This document shows positions 54,463-64,000 of a stretch of 64,000 nt of DNA, in pieces. The stretch comes from Gammaproteobacteria bacterium (lineage in GTDB: Bacteria > Pseudomonadota > Gammaproteobacteria > SZUA-229): positions 1-64,000 of the forward strand of contig JAOUKT010000007.1 of the NCBI GenBank assembly GCA_029882395.1, in the 5' to 3' direction. Each line of letters begins with the position of its first letter. Within the stretch, counting starts at the first letter, position 1. The notes beneath the pieces were generated by a model. The model was not told the DNA's origin. It did no database searches and saw nothing but the letters and a program-made list of their open reading frames with translations. Both the position numbers and the translations under genes were made by a program.

Positions 54463-55986
54463 TTAAAGCTTGGAAACAGCAATATGGTGTAACAGATTAT
54501 TAACCGATGCATGCATCACATCGATTAACGGTGCAGGCCATAAGCCCAGAATCAATACAGCAATTGCCAGCAAAGACATAATTAAAACCTCACGGGCATT
54601 CAAATCATTTAATTTAGCTACATTTTCATTGGCCACATCACCAAAGTAAACACGTTTAACCATCCACAACGTGTATGCAGCGCCAATGATCAGCGTCAAA
54701 GCCGCCAGAAATGCAAACCAGAAATTGGCTTTAAATGCAGCCAGAATTACCATGAATTCGCCAACAAAACCCGAGGTGCCCGGCAAACCCACATTAGCCA
54801 TCGCAAAAAACACAGCGAATGCCGTGAACACCGGCATGGTATTCACTACTCCGCCGTAATCTGAAATATTTCGACTGTGCATGCGATCGTATAAAACGCC
54901 TATCGCCAAAAACATGGCAGCCGATATAAAGCCGTGTGAAACCATTTGAATCATGGCACCCTCAACAGCCAGTACCGCTCCTGTTAGATTTGAATTGGCC
55001 GGATTTTCCCAGATCATAAAGACAATAAACAGGCCCAGTGTCACGAAACCCATATGTGAGATGGAAGAATACGCGACCAGTTTCTTCATATCATTTTGCA
55101 CCAGCGCGACAAAACCGATATAAACCACTGCCGTCAATGACATTAAGATTACTAACCAGTCAAGCATATGACTGGCATCGGGCGTAATCGGCAAACTAAA
55201 GCGTATAAAACCGTAACCGCCAATTTTCAGCATAATAGCTGCCAGAATCACAGAGCCGCCTGTTGGTGCTTCCACGTGCGCATCAGGCAACCAGGTATGA
55301 ACCGGCCACATCGGGACTTTTACCGCAAAAGCCATCAAGAAAGCCAAAAATATCCAGAACTGCTCGTCCATCGACAACTTCAAATTATGCATCTCAAGAA
55401 TGCTGAAGCTGCCCGACTGATAATACATATAAATCATTGCAATCAGCATAAAGACCGAGCCAATGAAGGTATAAATAAAGAACTTAATGGTTGCATATAC
55501 CCGGTTAGGACCGCCCCAGACCCCGATAATAATAAACATCGGTATCAGCATGCCTTCCCAGAAAACATAAAAGAAAATGGCATCCAGTGCAGAAAAGACG
55601 GCAATCATGAGTCCTTCCATGATCAGGAAAGCCGCCATATATTGAGACGGTTTAGTTTTAATAACATCCCAGCCGGCGATCACAACAATAACGGTAATAA
55701 AGGCCGTTAAAATAATCAGCGGCATCGAAATACCATCAACACCAAAATGGTAATTGATACTAAAGCTGCTTACCCAGGGATAAAACTCTACAAACTGCAT
55801 GGCAGACGTTGAGTTATCAAAGCCTGTAAACAATGAGAGGCTTAGAATAAACGTTGCGGTAGAAAATATTAATGCCAGACGTTTCGCACCCTGAGCACCA
55901 CCGTGATCACCGGCAAGCAATACCACCAGACCACCGAGTATTGGTGTCCAGACAAGTAAACTAAGTAATGGCCAATCAGCAAACAT
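54463..55986 (-). CDS. nuoM: NADH-quinone oxidoreductase subunit M
   Basis: NuoM is an antiporter-like proton-pumping subunit of the Complex I arm. The 507-aa protein has about 14 helices. FYVFWEGMLIPMFIIIGVWG holds the conserved glutamate, and FAVKVPMWPVHTWLPDAHVE and YSSISHMGFVTLG are diagnostic. It follows nuoL by 45 bases. Confidence 0.97.
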   Translation of the reverse strand: MFADWPLLSLLVWTPILGGLVVLLAGDHGGAQGAKRLALIFSTATFILSLSLFTGFDNSTSAMQFVEFYPWVSSFSINYHFGVDGISMPLIILTAFITVIVVIAGWDVIKTKPSQYMAAFLIMEGLMIAVFSALDAIFFYVFWEGMLIPMFIIIGVWGGPNRVYATIKFFIYTFIGSVFMLIAMIYMYYQSGSFSILEMHNLKLSMDEQFWIFLAFLMAFAVKVPMWPVHTWLPDAHVEAPTGGSVILAAIMLKIGGYGFIRFSLPITPDASHMLDWLVILMSLTAVVYIGFVALVQNDMKKLVAYSSISHMGFVTLGLFIVFMIWENPANSNLTGAVLAVEGAMIQMVSHGFISAAMFLAIGVLYDRMHSRNISDYGGVVNTMPVFTAFAVFFAMANVGLPGTSGFVGEFMVILAAFKANFWFAFLAALTLIIGAAYTLWMVKRVYFGDVANENVAKLNDLNAREVLIMSLLAIAVLILGLWPAPLIDVMHASVNNLLHHIAVSKL

Positions 55987-56031
55987 GAGTTAGTACCCTA
56001 ATTTCTAATATTATTGTTATATTAAGCAACG

Positions 56032-57984
56032 TTAAAATAAAACAAATTCTGTTAATAAATAAATCACACCGATAATCATCGCAAAGGCATAGTGGTATAA
56101 ATAACCGCTCTGTACTTTACGAATGAACATTGAAAACAGGCCGACCAGCTTCGCACTACCGTTAACGAGCAGACCATCAATTAATGCAACGTCACCAACT
56201 TTCCATAAACCCTTACCCAGAGAGATGCTGCCATCACCGAATATCTTTTGATAGGCGTTATCAAACCAGTATTTATTCATCAGCAAGTTATAGACTGGCA
56301 GAATTTTCTGTTTAACTTTTTCAGCCGCCGCCGGTTCTTTCATATACATATACCAGGCCAACAGGAAGCCGGCGAGTGCAAACCATACAGCAAAGCCCAT
56401 CATGCCATGCAAGACAAAACCAAACTGACCATGGTAACTTTCAGCCACTTTCGCCAACACATCATGCTCTGGCAACACCGTAATCACACCCTCAAAGAAA
56501 TTACCGAACAACATTGGCTCGATGGTAAACCAGCCAATAAACACAGAAGGTATAGCCAGTAAAATTAAGGGCACGGTAACCACTAAAGGACTTTCGTGGC
56601 AGTGCGATTTTGTTTTTTCATCCATTCTTTCCTTGCCATGAAAGACCAGGAAGTAGAGACGGAATGAATAAAATGATGTGATCACTACGCCACTTAATAC
56701 TGCAAAATAAGCAAAACCAGAGCCAAAGATTTCAGAGTGAGAAACGGCTTCTATGATCGCGTCTTTTGAGAAGAAGCCAGAAAACCCCGGAAAGCCAATT
56801 AATGCCAGCGTACCGATCAGCATCGTCATATAGGTGATCGGTGTGTATTTTTTTAGACCACCCATTTTGCGCATATCTTGCTGATGATGCAGCGCAATGA
56901 TAACGGAACCTGCCGCCAGGAATAACAGCGCTTTAAAGAAAGCGTGAGTCATTAAGTGGAAAACAGCCGCTGAATAAGCTGATGCACCCAGGGCTACAGT
57001 CATATAACCTAACTGCGACAATGTTGAATAGGCAATGACACGTTTTATATCATTTTGAACGATACCAATAAGCCCCATGAACAATGCCGTGATCGCACCG
57101 ATGATCATGACAAAACTGAGCGCGGTCTCTGAAAGTTCAAACAGCGGCGACATTCTTGCCACCATAAAGATACCCGCTGTTACCATCGTCGCAGCATGAA
57201 TCAAGGCCGAGATAGGTGTCGGGCCTTCCATAGAGTCCGGTAACCAGACATGCAAGGGAACCTGTGCCGATTTACCCATCGCGCCAATAAACAGCAAAAT
57301 ACAAATCACCGTCATCAACGCAAACTCAGTATCCCCAAAGATACTGATATTGGTCTTAGCCATCTGCTCTGATTGCTGAAAGACCTCTTTATAATCGAGT
57401 GAACCGGTATACATGACAATCGCGGCAATACCTAAAATAAAACCAAAGTCACCGACCCGGTTCACCAGAAAGGCTTTCATATTGGCAAAAATAGCCGTGT
57501 CTTTTTTATACCAGAAGCCAATCAATAAATATGACACCAGGCCCACAGCTTCCCAGCCGAAAAACAGCTGCATAAAGTTATTCGACATAACCAGCATTAA
57601 CATTGAGAAGGTAAACAATGAAATATAACTAAAGAAACGCTGATAACCCGGGTCATCATGCATATAACCGATTGTGTAAATATGCACCATCAGCGATACA
57701 CCGGTCACTACACACATCATCATTACAGATAACGAGTCAATCAAGAAACCAATTTCAAATCGAATGCCATCACTGATCATCCAGGTATAAACAGACTGAT
57801 TAAAAACCTCACCCTGGTCAAAAACAATATGGTTAAAGGCTATTAATGAAAGCAAAAAGGAAAGACCAACACCTGCAATAGTGACGATATGCGAGCCGGC
57901 TCTGCCAATCTTCTTACCGAAGAAGCCTGCGACAATGGCTCCAACTAACGACGCCAACGGAATGGCCAGATATAAATTTTGCAT
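56032..57984 (-). CDS. nuoL: NADH-quinone oxidoreductase subunit L
   Basis: NuoL is the distal proton-pumping subunit, with the long lateral helix. At 650 aa it has the usual length. FFGWEAVGLVSYLLIGFWYK, GKSAQVPLHVWLPDSMEGPT and IAYSTLSQLGYMTVALGASA are diagnostic. The C-terminal region holds the amphipathic transverse helix and a final membrane anchor. It starts 3 bases after nuoK ends. Confidence 0.97.
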   Translation of the reverse strand: MQNLYLAIPLASLVGAIVAGFFGKKIGRAGSHIVTIAGVGLSFLLSLIAFNHIVFDQGEVFNQSVYTWMISDGIRFEIGFLIDSLSVMMMCVVTGVSLMVHIYTIGYMHDDPGYQRFFSYISLFTFSMLMLVMSNNFMQLFFGWEAVGLVSYLLIGFWYKKDTAIFANMKAFLVNRVGDFGFILGIAAIVMYTGSLDYKEVFQQSEQMAKTNISIFGDTEFALMTVICILLFIGAMGKSAQVPLHVWLPDSMEGPTPISALIHAATMVTAGIFMVARMSPLFELSETALSFVMIIGAITALFMGLIGIVQNDIKRVIAYSTLSQLGYMTVALGASAYSAAVFHLMTHAFFKALLFLAAGSVIIALHHQQDMRKMGGLKKYTPITYMTMLIGTLALIGFPGFSGFFSKDAIIEAVSHSEIFGSGFAYFAVLSGVVITSFYSFRLYFLVFHGKERMDEKTKSHCHESPLVVTVPLILLAIPSVFIGWFTIEPMLFGNFFEGVITVLPEHDVLAKVAESYHGQFGFVLHGMMGFAVWFALAGFLLAWYMYMKEPAAAEKVKQKILPVYNLLMNKYWFDNAYQKIFGDGSISLGKGLWKVGDVALIDGLLVNGSAKLVGLFSMFIRKVQSGYLYHYAFAMIIGVIYLLTEFVLF

Positions 57985-57987
57985 GAC

Positions 57988-58293
57988 TTATCCCTTCAGA
58001 CTATTCAGATCATTAACATTTATAGTGCTACGGGTTCTGAATAACACAACCAGTATCGCCAGCCCTATTGCCGCCTCTGCAGCCGCAACTGTCAGTATAA
58101 AGAAGACAAAAATCTGCCCGGAGATATCACCGAGAAAGTGGGAAAAGGCAACAAAGTTTATATTTACTGCCAGCAACATCAATTCAACGCACATTAACAA
58201 TACGATGATATTTTTTCTGTTTATAAATATTCCGGCGATACTAATCGCAAACAAAACAGCGGCCAAGATCAGATAACTGGATAACGGGATCAT
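57988..58293 (-). CDS. nuoK: NADH-quinone oxidoreductase subunit K
   Basis: NuoK (ND4L-like) is a 101-aa, three-helix membrane subunit. The conserved glutamates sit in [16 protein letters not shown] and [14 protein letters not shown], both needed for proton transfer. It lies 53 bases after nuoJ. Confidence 0.97.
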   Translation of the reverse strand: MIPLSSYLILAAVLFAISIAGIFINRKNIIVLLMCVELMLLAVNINFVAFSHFLGDISGQIFVFFILTVAAAEAAIGLAILVVLFRTRSTINVNDLNSLKG

Positions 58294-58346
58294 ATATATT
58301 CTGCCTTATAACAGTCTGACACTGCACAGTCATTTATTGTATTCAT

Positions 58347-58943
58347 TTATTCGGAATCCATCTTCACAACACGCAGCCGGTCTTCTTTTTTCACCATTAC
58401 CTGTTTAGCAGGAGACTGATACTTGGTATTAGGCCGGCGACGCATGGTTAATGCAATGGCAGCGATTATTGCCACCAGCAAAATCACAGCTGCAATTTCA
58501 AACTGCAAAACATATTCAGTATATAAAACCGAACCGAGTTCCTTGGTATTACTGTAATCAGCGGCTTTTGGTACCGGCAAAGGATATGACTGAATGCCAA
58601 ACTTTGCCGAACCAACCACCATAATCATTTCAGCCGCCATTACAACCGCCACCAGAATACCGACCGGCAAGTATTGAATAAAGCCTTCTTTGAGTCTTGC
58701 CAGATTCACATCCAGCATCATGATGACGAACAGAAACAGCACCATTACCGCGCCGACATAAACAAGGATAAGTGTAATTGCCAGAAACTCGGCCTCAAGT
58801 AGCAGCCAGATAGCCGACGTCGTAAAGAACGTTAGTATAAGAAATAATGCCGAGTGGATAGTATTTCGGGACACAACCACAGCACTCGCCGACAACAGCA
58901 GTGCCAGTGAAAACAAATAAAATATAACTTCCTGAAAACTCAT
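58347..58943 (-). CDS. nuoJ: NADH-quinone oxidoreductase subunit J
   Basis: NuoJ (ND6-like) is a 198-aa membrane subunit with about five helices. It contains the conserved LILVYVGAVMVLFLFVIMML segment with the pi-bulge helix. The C-terminus is a short charged tail. It lies 19 bases after nuoI. Confidence 0.96.
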   Translation of the reverse strand: MSFQEVIFYLFSLALLLSASAVVVSRNTIHSALFLILTFFTTSAIWLLLEAEFLAITLILVYVGAVMVLFLFVIMMLDVNLARLKEGFIQYLPVGILVAVVMAAEMIMVVGSAKFGIQSYPLPVPKAADYSNTKELGSVLYTEYVLQFEIAAVILLVAIIAAIALTMRRRPNTKYQSPAKQVMVKKEDRLRVVKMDSE

Positions 58944-58962
58944 ATCACTCGTCTCTTAAAAT

Positions 58963-59451
58963 TTATCTATATGTTGAATCAGCTTGTTTACAGGCTGCAA
59001 TATCATTTTCGAACTTATCACCGACTGCCAGTAGTTTCTCTTTTGTCATGATTTGCTCACCGCGCTTTTCAAAATGGTATTCAAACACGGATGTTTCAAC
59101 AATAGAGTCAACCGGACAGGCTTCCTCACAAAATCCGCAAAAAATACATTTGAATAAATCGATATCATACCGGGTCGTTCTGCGGGAGCCGTCTTCGCGC
59201 ACTTTAGAATCTATCGTAATCGCCAGCGCCGGGCACACCGCTTCACACAACTTGCAGGCAATGCAACGCTCTTCACCATTCGCATAACGACGCAAGGCAT
59301 GCAAACCCCTAAACCGGTTTGAGATTGGTGTCTTTTCTTCCGGGTACTGCACGGTAACCTTTCTGGCAAAAAGATAACGACCTGTCAGCATCATGCCTTT
59401 GAACATTTCCAGTAACAGAAAACTTTGAAGATAATGTTTAAGAAGTCTCAT
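58963..59451 (-). CDS. nuoI: NADH-quinone oxidoreductase subunit I
   Basis: NuoI carries the N6a and N6b [4Fe-4S] clusters that pass electrons toward N2. The 162-aa protein has the two ferredoxin motifs [12 protein letters not shown] and [12 protein letters not shown], each with a remote Cys-Pro. [17 protein letters not shown] precedes the first. It lies 9 bases after nuoH. Confidence 0.98.
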   Translation of the reverse strand: MRLLKHYLQSFLLLEMFKGMMLTGRYLFARKVTVQYPEEKTPISNRFRGLHALRRYANGEERCIACKLCEAVCPALAITIDSKVREDGSRRTTRYDIDLFKCIFCGFCEEACPVDSIVETSVFEYHFEKRGEQIMTKEKLLAVGDKFENDIAACKQADSTYR

Positions 59452-59460
59452 AGTATCTAC

Positions 59461-60534
59461 CTACAGCGCCACTGAAATCGACCAGGGGCCAACTTTCATC
59501 AGAAACATAATGGCTTCGACAAATAACCAGATGATCGTTACCGGAATAAATACTTTCCAGCCCAGTCGCATAATCTGATCATAACGATAACGAGGGAAGG
59601 TTGCCCTCAACCAAAGGAAAACAAAAACAAAAAATGATGTTTTTATCAGGAACCAGGCAATACTGGGCTGAGTTAAAAATTCAAGACTCGTGCCAGACAG
59701 CACACCGAAGCCCTGAAGCGGCGACAACCATCCGCCAAGAAACAAAATAGCCGTCAGCGCAGCAATCAATATTATGTTGGCATATTCTGCAAGGAAAAAG
59801 ACGGCAAATGCCATGCCTGAATATTCCACATGGAAGCCGGCAACGATCTCAGACTCCCCTTCTGCCACATCGAAAGGAGCACGGTTAGTTTCAGCGACCC
59901 CCGAAATAAAATAAACAAAGAACAGTGGCAATAATGGCCAGATATACCAGCTGCCGACACCACCCGACTGACCCATTACTATATCGTGCAAGTTAAGACT
60001 ACCGGCGGCCATTAAAACCCCAACCAGCGCGAAACCCATGGCGATTTCATAGGCGACAATCTGTGCTGCCGAACGCAGCGCACCCATCATTGCGTACTTA
60101 GAATTTGATGCCCAGCCCGCGATAATAACACCATAAACACCCACCGAGGTCAGTGCCAGAATGTATAACAAGCTCGCATCTAATGAAGATAACAGTAAGG
60201 TATCGTTAAATGGAATCACGGCCCATGCAGCCAGTGAAGGCCCGATGGCTAAAATAGGCGCTACCAGAAACAGGAAACGATTGGCATTCGTAGGAATGAC
60301 TATTTCCTTGAACATCAATTTAACGGCATCAGCAATAGGCTGTAACCAGCCGCGGGGACCAACCCGGTTCGGCCCGATTCTCACCTGCATATAACTGATA
60401 ATTTTTCTCTCAGCATAAGTAGTATAAGCCACGGCCAGCATCAACGGTGCGACGATTGCAACAATTTTAAACAACACCTGCAAAGCATCAGGCATCCAAT
60501 TCCATACTGATATCAGCATTTCAAGCATGGTCAT
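59461..60534 (-). CDS. nuoH: NADH-quinone oxidoreductase subunit H
   Basis: NuoH (ND1-like) forms part of the quinone-binding chamber. The 357-aa protein has eight or nine helices. [20 protein letters not shown] and [20 protein letters not shown] (the loop lining the quinone site) are diagnostic. It starts 6 bases after nuoG. Confidence 0.98.
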   Translation of the reverse strand: MTMLEMLISVWNWMPDALQVLFKIVAIVAPLMLAVAYTTYAERKIISYMQVRIGPNRVGPRGWLQPIADAVKLMFKEIVIPTNANRFLFLVAPILAIGPSLAAWAVIPFNDTLLLSSLDASLLYILALTSVGVYGVIIAGWASNSKYAMMGALRSAAQIVAYEIAMGFALVGVLMAAGSLNLHDIVMGQSGGVGSWYIWPLLPLFFVYFISGVAETNRAPFDVAEGESEIVAGFHVEYSGMAFAVFFLAEYANIILIAALTAILFLGGWLSPLQGFGVLSGTSLEFLTQPSIAWFLIKTSFFVFVFLWLRATFPRYRYDQIMRLGWKVFIPVTIIWLFVEAIMFLMKVGPWSISVAL

Positions 60535-60540
60535 AAACCC

Positions 60541-62928
60541 TTAAATTTTTTCCACAGTTATGGTGCTATATGCACCACCCAAACCAGCTGTTTCTGCCAA
60601 ACCTGCCGGTATACCTATATTATTGTCAGCGATAGCTTCGTCTATCGACAGAGCCATTACAATCGTCTTATTATTTTGTTTAATACAGACTTTGTCCGCT
60701 GCCTTTATTTTTAACTTATCAGCTTGTTTAGAATTTAGTTTTACAAAAGCCACGTTTGCATCGTCTGTTTGTTGCAATGGCACTGATCTGCGTACCAGCA
60801 TATCGCCCGCATAAATCGGTGTATCACCCATACGCACGATGCCAGCAAGATCTGCATACTGAGCCACAGTATCAGCGACCTTGTTATTATCGAGCGATAT
60901 ATCAGAGCAAAATGTTTTCAGCTCCTGCATAACATCATCTGATGAAAGCTGCTCAAAACCATCAAGGTCAAACTGGTTTGCCAGTACCCGTATCACCTTC
61001 CAGCCAGGACGAGACTCACCCAAAGGCGAGACACAGCCCTTGGCACTTTGCCAAAAACCTTCCATATTGACATAACTGCCCGAGGTTTCAGCGAAACTGG
61101 CAACTGGCAGGATCACGTCTGCGTATTCTTTCATCGCGTCACTTGCATAGGCGCTCAATACGACAACAAATTCTGCTTCTTTCATCGCCATCAATGCACC
61201 GGCAGAATCACTGCAGTCTAACTCAGGCTCAACATTCAGGTTAATAAAAGCTTTTGTATTGCCCTTCAGCATTTGTGCTGCATCAGCACCAGCCGAAGCC
61301 GAAGCAACACCGCCGGCCAGGCGATGAGGCACGGCACCGGCCAGCCAGGCGCCGGCTGTATTTGAAAACTCAGGCGTATAAGCCAGCTGACTCTGTGTAT
61401 TGCTGGCAATTTCGTAAGCTAAAGAGCGGATCAGTGCAAACTGTGGGTGATTAACGGCAATATTGCCGAGCAGAACCACTGACTTATCCGCTTTATCCGA
61501 TGATAAGGCATCAACAATCGCTTTATGCTGCGTTGTTACCGTCGCTGCATTTACAATTGTTTGTAAATGCGCCGCAACAGCTTGTGTCGATTTCTCACAA
61601 GCGGCTTTTGCAAGCGCTGCAAGCTCAGGCACCATTTCGCCAATGTCTGTCACCAGGCCTGTTTTAACTTTAAAATTAAACCGATAATCGCAAGGGTTAA
61701 CAAAGCTGACATTGGCATCATGGTGCTGAACCGCTTTGCGAATACGGTGGGCGACAATCGGCTGTTCTTTACGAATATTGCTGCCCACTAACAGCAGCGA
61801 ATTAACCTTTTCTATGTCTTTAATATTCATACCCAGCCAGGGCATAACTGGCGCGCTGTGCTGGTCTGAAAAGTCAACCTGACGCAGTCGATGGTCAATA
61901 TTATTAGAACCAATACCTCGCATCATTTTCTGCAACAGATACAGCTCTTCTAAGGTTGAGGTAGCCGAAACCAGAGAAGCGATACTTTCAGCGCCACTGG
62001 CTTTAATGATTTTATTTAGTGCGGCATGACTGGTTTCAAATGCCGTCTGCCATTCGGTTTCAACCCATTCTCCGTTTTCTTTTACCAGTGGTCGCGTCAC
62101 ACGATCATTGCTATAGATGCCGGCATAGCTGAAGCGGTCACGATCTGAAATCCAGACTTCGTTGAGGTCTTCGTTATCACGTGGTGCAACCCGAACCACC
62201 TTGTCACGTAAAGTATGAATAAAAATATTCGAGCCGACAGAGTCGTGCGGTGCAATCGCCGGGTGCTGTGTCATTTCCCAGGCACGTGCCGCGTATTGAG
62301 AAGGTTTTGCCGTCAATGCGCCCACCGGACATATATCGATCACATTGCCGGACATTTCAGAAGCCACTGATTTTTCAATATAAGTACCGATTTCCATGCT
62401 ATCGCCGCGACCAATACCGCCAAGTTCGCGCATGCCGGCAATCTCTTCACCAAAACGCACACAACGGGTACAGTGAATACAGCGGGTAAACTCGGTAGCA
62501 ATCAACGGACCGATATTTTTATCGAAAACTACGCGCTTAGTATCGGAATATTGAGAGACATCACCGCCATAACCCATGGCAACATCCTGTAACTCACATT
62601 CACCGCCCTGATCACAGATCGGGCAATCCAAAGGGTGATTAATTAACAGGAATTCCATAGTGGATTTCTGAGCATCGAGCGCTTTTTGAGAGAGCGTATG
62701 CACAACCATGCCATCCATCACCGGTGTCGCACAGGCCGGCATCGGCTTAGGTGCTTTTTCAACATCGACCAGGCACATACGGCAATTAGCAGAAACCGAA
62801 AGTTTTTTGTGATAGCAGAAACGCGGAATATTAATGCCTGCTTTATCGGTCACTTCGATCAGCATGGCACCCTTAGGCGCTTCATATTGCTGACCATCGA
62901 CGGTTATTGTTATCAGCTCTTCACTCAT
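60541..62928 (-). CDS. nuoG: NADH-quinone oxidoreductase subunit G
   Basis: NuoG is the large iron-sulfur subunit of the peripheral arm. At 795 aa it has an N-terminal [2Fe-2S] ferredoxin domain (IPRFCYHKKLSVSANCRMC). The His-Cys3 cluster motif CDQGGECELQDVAMGYG and the CIHCTRCVRFGEEIAGM site follow. The rest is a molybdopterin-oxidoreductase-like domain without cofactor, with SYVNMEGFWQ near residue 600. The C-terminal half has many Ala-rich surface segments and is less conserved. It lies 23 bases after nuoF. Confidence 0.97.
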   Translation of the reverse strand: MSEELITITVDGQQYEAPKGAMLIEVTDKAGINIPRFCYHKKLSVSANCRMCLVDVEKAPKPMPACATPVMDGMVVHTLSQKALDAQKSTMEFLLINHPLDCPICDQGGECELQDVAMGYGGDVSQYSDTKRVVFDKNIGPLIATEFTRCIHCTRCVRFGEEIAGMRELGGIGRGDSMEIGTYIEKSVASEMSGNVIDICPVGALTAKPSQYAARAWEMTQHPAIAPHDSVGSNIFIHTLRDKVVRVAPRDNEDLNEVWISDRDRFSYAGIYSNDRVTRPLVKENGEWVETEWQTAFETSHAALNKIIKASGAESIASLVSATSTLEELYLLQKMMRGIGSNNIDHRLRQVDFSDQHSAPVMPWLGMNIKDIEKVNSLLLVGSNIRKEQPIVAHRIRKAVQHHDANVSFVNPCDYRFNFKVKTGLVTDIGEMVPELAALAKAACEKSTQAVAAHLQTIVNAATVTTQHKAIVDALSSDKADKSVVLLGNIAVNHPQFALIRSLAYEIASNTQSQLAYTPEFSNTAGAWLAGAVPHRLAGGVASASAGADAAQMLKGNTKAFINLNVEPELDCSDSAGALMAMKEAEFVVVLSAYASDAMKEYADVILPVASFAETSGSYVNMEGFWQSAKGCVSPLGESRPGWKVIRVLANQFDLDGFEQLSSDDVMQELKTFCSDISLDNNKVADTVAQYADLAGIVRMGDTPIYAGDMLVRRSVPLQQTDDANVAFVKLNSKQADKLKIKAADKVCIKQNNKTIVMALSIDEAIADNNIGIPAGLAETAGLGGAYSTITVEKI

Positions 62929-62951
62929 TTCTTATAAACCGGTCCTGACAT

Positions 62952-64000
62952 TCACGCCGCACCAACCATGCTGCGCTTATGTTCAATATAATATTCAAAT
63001 TCATGACGGAAATGTTTTACAAAACTGCGCACCGGCATTGCTGCCGCATCGCCTAATGCACAAATTGTTCTGCCTTCGATTTTGCTGGCCACATCATCCA
63101 GTTTATCCAGGTCTTCCGGCAAACCCTTGCCTTCAACGATGCGCGTCAACATGCGGTATAACCAGCCGGTGCCTTCGCGACAAGGCGTACACTGGCCACA
63201 CGATTCGGAATAATAAAAGCGCGACAAACGATGCAGCGCTTTCACCATATCGGTACTGTCATCCATCACGATAACAGCGCCTGAACCGAGCATGGAACCC
63301 GTTACTTTTGTGATCGAGTCGTAGTCCATATTGGCCTGCATCATTAATTCTGCAGGTACAACCGGCACTGAAGAACCGCCGGGAATAACCGCTTTTAATT
63401 GACGACCTTTGCTCACACCACCTGCCATTTGCAGCAAATCTTTAAACGGTGTACCCATAGCAATTTCAAAATTTCCCGGTGCATTGACATGGCCTGAGAC
63501 TGAAAACAACTTCACGCCACCGGCGTTCGGCACGCCAAACTTTGCAAACCACTCACCGCCATTACGAATAATCGACGGCACTGATGACAGCGACTCTGTA
63601 TTATTAATTGTTGTCGGCTTGCCATACAACCCGACATTGGCAGGAAACGGCGGTTTAAAGCGAGGCTGGCCTTTTTTGCCTTCCAGAGACTCAAGTAAAG
63701 CGGTCTCTTCGCCACAGATATATGCACCGGCACCGAGTGAAGGATACAGCTCAAAATCAATACCCGAGCCAAGAATATTTTTACCTAAAAAACCCTTTTC
63801 ATAGGCTTCTTTAACCGCCTGTGAAAAACGAATATACGGTTCATCCATAAATTCGCCGCGCATGTAGTTATAACCCACGGTAGCGCCGATGGCGTATCCA
63901 CCGATCATCATGCCTTCAACTAATGCATGTGGATTAAAACGCAGGATATCACGGTCTTTACAGGTACCCGGTTCAGATTCATCCGAGTTGCAGACAATAT
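62952..64000 (-). CDS. nuoF: NADH-quinone oxidoreductase subunit F (5' end outside window)
   Basis: NuoF binds FMN and NADH and holds the N3 [4Fe-4S] cluster. The visible part has an ATG at 63909-63911, but the frame stays open to the window edge and encodes the expected upstream residues ([20 protein letters not shown], then HALVEG), so the true start lies beyond 64000. Diagnostic parts are the FMN/NADH glycine-rich [20 protein letters not shown] and the cluster motif [13 protein letters not shown]. The C-terminus ends [11 protein letters not shown]. nuoE and earlier genes are presumably to the right. Confidence 0.97.
   Translation of the reverse strand, partial: IVCNSDESEPGTCKDRDILRFNPHALVEGMMIGGYAIGATVGYNYMRGEFMDEPYIRFSQAVKEAYEKGFLGKNILGSGIDFELYPSLGAGAYICGEETALLESLEGKKGQPRFKPPFPANVGLYGKPTTINNTESLSSVPSIIRNGGEWFAKFGVPNAGGVKLFSVSGHVNAPGNFEIAMGTPFKDLLQMAGGVSKGRQLKAVIPGGSSVPVVPAELMMQANMDYDSITKVTGSMLGSGAVIVMDDSTDMVKALHRLSRFYYSESCGQCTPCREGTGWLYRMLTRIVEGKGLPEDLDKLDDVASKIEGRTICALGDAAAMPVRSFVKHFRHEFEYYIEHKRSMVGAA

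Noticed and set aside
55168-55710. 180-codon open frame on the plus strand
   Set aside because: It is fully antisense to nuoM, which is clearly coding; the predicted protein is His/Gln/Asn-rich with no domain, typical of a shadow frame.

Overview
The window looks like a chromosome segment of a motile, respiring gammaproteobacterium of moderate to low G+C. The gene orders point there: rpoE-rseA-rseB-rseC-mucD followed by lepA-lepB-DUF4845-rnc-era-recO (the Pseudomonas algU-muc arrangement), metY-rimP-nusA-infB-rbfA-truB-rpsO-pnp, dksA-gluQ, and a flagellar/chemotaxis cluster with sigma-54 and sigma-28 promoters. A complete exosortase A (PEP-CTERM) core locus and a small lipoprotein resembling SoxXA-binding proteins suggest an environmental, perhaps aquatic and possibly sulfur-oxidising lineage. 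I cannot name the genus.

Layout. 1-213: heptanucleotide tandem repeats and a long palindrome. 214-9531: flagellum and chemotaxis (flgH-flgB, cheR and cheV leftward; flgA, flgM, flgN rightward). 9553-19450: one long leftward block running from rpoE through the anti-sigma genes, mucD, a glutaredoxin-like gene, lepA, lepB, a DUF4845 gene, rnc and era to recO. 19683-22141: nadB and a sulfurtransferase. 22240-23503: a DUF2892 protein, a roughly 500-base gene-poor stretch with a possible small RNA, and orn. 23628-26465: a tightly coupled operon of Ste24-type protease, small cytochrome c, pterin dehydratase and rsgA. 26500-30201: tadA, guaA, guaB. 30425-35869: SoxK-like lipoprotein, xseA, dksA, gluQ, acs. 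35876-43822: the exosortase module xrtA-prsT-prsK-prsR. 43894-52595: the translation/transcription operon from the initiator tRNA to pnp, leftward. 52649-64000: a DUF2818 protein and Complex I genes nuoN to nuoF, leftward; nuoF is cut by the right edge.

How the genes work together. Flagellar genes show a clear hierarchy: -24/-12 promoters in front of flgB and flgA, and a near-perfect FliA promoter in front of flgM. The envelope-stress sigma factor, its RseA/RseB/RseC regulators and the periplasmic protease MucD form one unit, with signal peptidase and other housekeeping genes downstream. XrtA, PrsT, PrsK and PrsR are the sorting enzyme, TPR lipoprotein and two-component regulators of the PEP-CTERM/exopolysaccharide system. 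They sit here without polysaccharide genes or PEP-CTERM substrates, so they must serve partners elsewhere. I found no phage, insertion sequence, CRISPR array, toxin-antitoxin or defence locus. Nearly every gene is recognisable, so a wholly new system is not evident. The least explained items are the exosortase module with its CTGACA dyads, the SoxK-like lipoprotein, the heptamer repeats, the alanine-rich insertion in the hook protein and the 22.4-22.9 kb intergenic stretch.
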